Origin: Lachnospiraceae bacterium JLR.KK002 | GTDB taxonomy: Bacteria > Bacillota > Clostridia > Lachnospirales > Lachnospiraceae | Direction of reading: 5' to 3' | Assembly: GCA_036941025.1 (NCBI GenBank) | Contig: JAYMNP010000001.1 | Coordinates: 2,254,501-2,318,500 of the forward strand | DNA: 64,000 bases | Shown: in pieces, positions 63,439-64,000 of the stretch | Position numbering within the stretch: position 1 is the first letter of the stretch | Layout of the letters: each line of letters opens with the position of its first letter | Notes under the pieces: generated by a model | Told to the model about the DNA's origin: nothing | Seen by the model: only the letters and a program-made list of their open reading frames with translations | Databases searched by the model: none | Made by a program: the position numbers and the translations under genes

Positions 63439-64000
63439 CTATCTTCTTACAAAAATATCTTTCCCAATTGCTACAGGTTCTGTTTCCAGCTTTTGAAAAT
63501 GCAGGTATTTTATATTTCCATCCGCATCCTTCAATGTGCACAAATCTCCTTCCTCGTTCCAGTTCCCTTTATATTTTTCACTTTTTCTGAATACCACATT
63601 ATTTTTCCACCAGGAGTAACTGCTGTAAATGTATGCAGTTTCCCCTTTCTTCAAACTGTCTGCTATCAGGGCCAGCATCACTTTTCCCGGATGCTTATAT
63701 TGCACATCTCCTTCTGTCGTCACAAAAAATGTTTTTGTCCTGAAAAACTCAAAAAACGCCCGGTTCACATTATGACTACTTCCATGATGAGGCAGTTTTA
63801 TAAAATCCACTTCCATATAATCCTGATGAATCTGCTTTCGTTCCAGATATTTCCTTCCGGCTTTTATCATTTCCTCCGGAGAGGCATCTCCTGCAAACAA
63901 ACCGCATCTTCCCTCATAAATCAACAGAAATGCGATACTTGCCTGATTTACATAGCTCGTCTTACTTTTATTTGCATAATTTTCAAGATTCAGCAGCCAA
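63439..64000 (-). CDS. MBL-fold metallohydrolase, C-terminal part (cut by window edge)
   Basis: The open frame runs off the right end of the window; the TTG at 63922 is internal, because NLENYANKSKTSYVNQAS and IAFLLIYEG upstream are clearly coding. Visible parts are LFAGDASPE (metal-ligand Asp) and VDFIKLPHHGSSHN (metal-ligand His residues), as in ComEC-like and other DNA- or nucleotide-acting MBL enzymes, followed by a basic C-terminal part. It is the hydrolase partner of the trypsin-like protease and SMC-like ATPase encoded downstream. The N-terminal HxHxDH motif would lie outside the window. Confidence 0.78.
   Translation of the reverse strand, partial: WLLNLENYANKSKTSYVNQASIAFLLIYEGRCGLFAGDASPEEMIKAGRKYLERKQIHQDYMEVDFIKLPHHGSSHNVNRAFFEFFRTKTFFVTTEGDVQYKHPGKVMLALIADSLKKGETAYIYSSYSWWKNNVVFRKSEKYKGNWNEEGDLCTLKDADGNIKYLHFQKLETEPVAIGKDIFVRR

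Noticed and set aside
58374..64000. AVAST type 1 defence system
   Set aside because: MBL and trypsin partners fit, but the third protein has coiled coils and a split ABC head, not a STAND NTPase with repeats.

Overview
The window reads as chromosomal DNA of an anaerobic Firmicute of class Clostridia, most likely family Lachnospiraceae. The evidence is the strongly Gram-positive gene set (PASTA kinase/PP2C pair, AGGAGG-type ribosome binding sites, TTGxxx-17-TATAAT promoters), a MurE with the DNPR motif of meso-diaminopimelate adders, a GH94 chitobiose phosphorylase and an anaerobic-type cobamide assembly set. Species cannot be fixed by eye. Almost every gene lies on the minus strand. No rRNA, tRNA or CRISPR array was seen.

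Layout in plus-strand coordinates. 0.1-4.1 kb: phosphohexomutase and N,N'-diacetylchitobiose phosphorylase. 4.1-5.5 kb: repeat-rich spacer and a Uma2-type protein. 5.6-22.7 kb: MATE exporter, YchF, a 60-residue orphan, then the conserved housekeeping run murE-priA-def-fmt-(zinc peptidase)-rsmB-rlmN-stp-prkC-rsgA-rpe-thiN, joining wall synthesis, replication restart, translation initiation, rRNA modification and Ser/Thr phospho-signalling. 23-27.6 kb: hybrid histidine kinase and a REC-HD-GYP protein. 27.7-30.5 kb: cbiB, a small alarmone synthetase and a frameshifted lipoprotein gene.

30.7-38.9 kb is an amino-acid/dicarboxylate uptake locus: a lipoprotein-receptor-permease fusion, an ABC ATPase with a C-terminal GHKL/RsbW-like extension, a symporter with a similar N-terminal domain, a cyclic-nucleotide-binding protein, and a decayed second symporter copy split by a 1467-bp IS4-family element with a 9-bp target duplication. 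39.9-45.7 kb: sensor kinase, ABC exporter, response regulator and a membrane-anchored alpha/beta hydrolase. 45.8-54.4 kb: cobamide lower-ligand genes (short cobU paralogue, cobS, cobU, cobT, cbiA), split by a visibly AT-richer block holding an ABC-three-component (SMEK, middle component, DUF2326 ATPase) conflict system and a frameshifted GIY-YIG gene. 54.4-58.3 kb: DUF6483, YoaK-type membrane protein, thioesterase, an AAA-ATPase remnant, a methyltransferase and a fructosamine kinase. 58.4-64 kb: SMC-like ATPase, trypsin-like protease and MBL hydrolase, matching a Lamassu hydrolase-protease defence system that runs off the right edge.

Repeats stand out. Three 286-bp copies and one 200-bp deletion derivative of a fold-back, MITE-like element sit between genes in the same orientation; the three full copies are flanked by 10-12 bp near-identical direct repeats. 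One supplies the stop codon of cbiA and two flank fmt inside the housekeeping run. A second, 84-bp structured repeat occurs twice, and several long palindromes fill the gaps.
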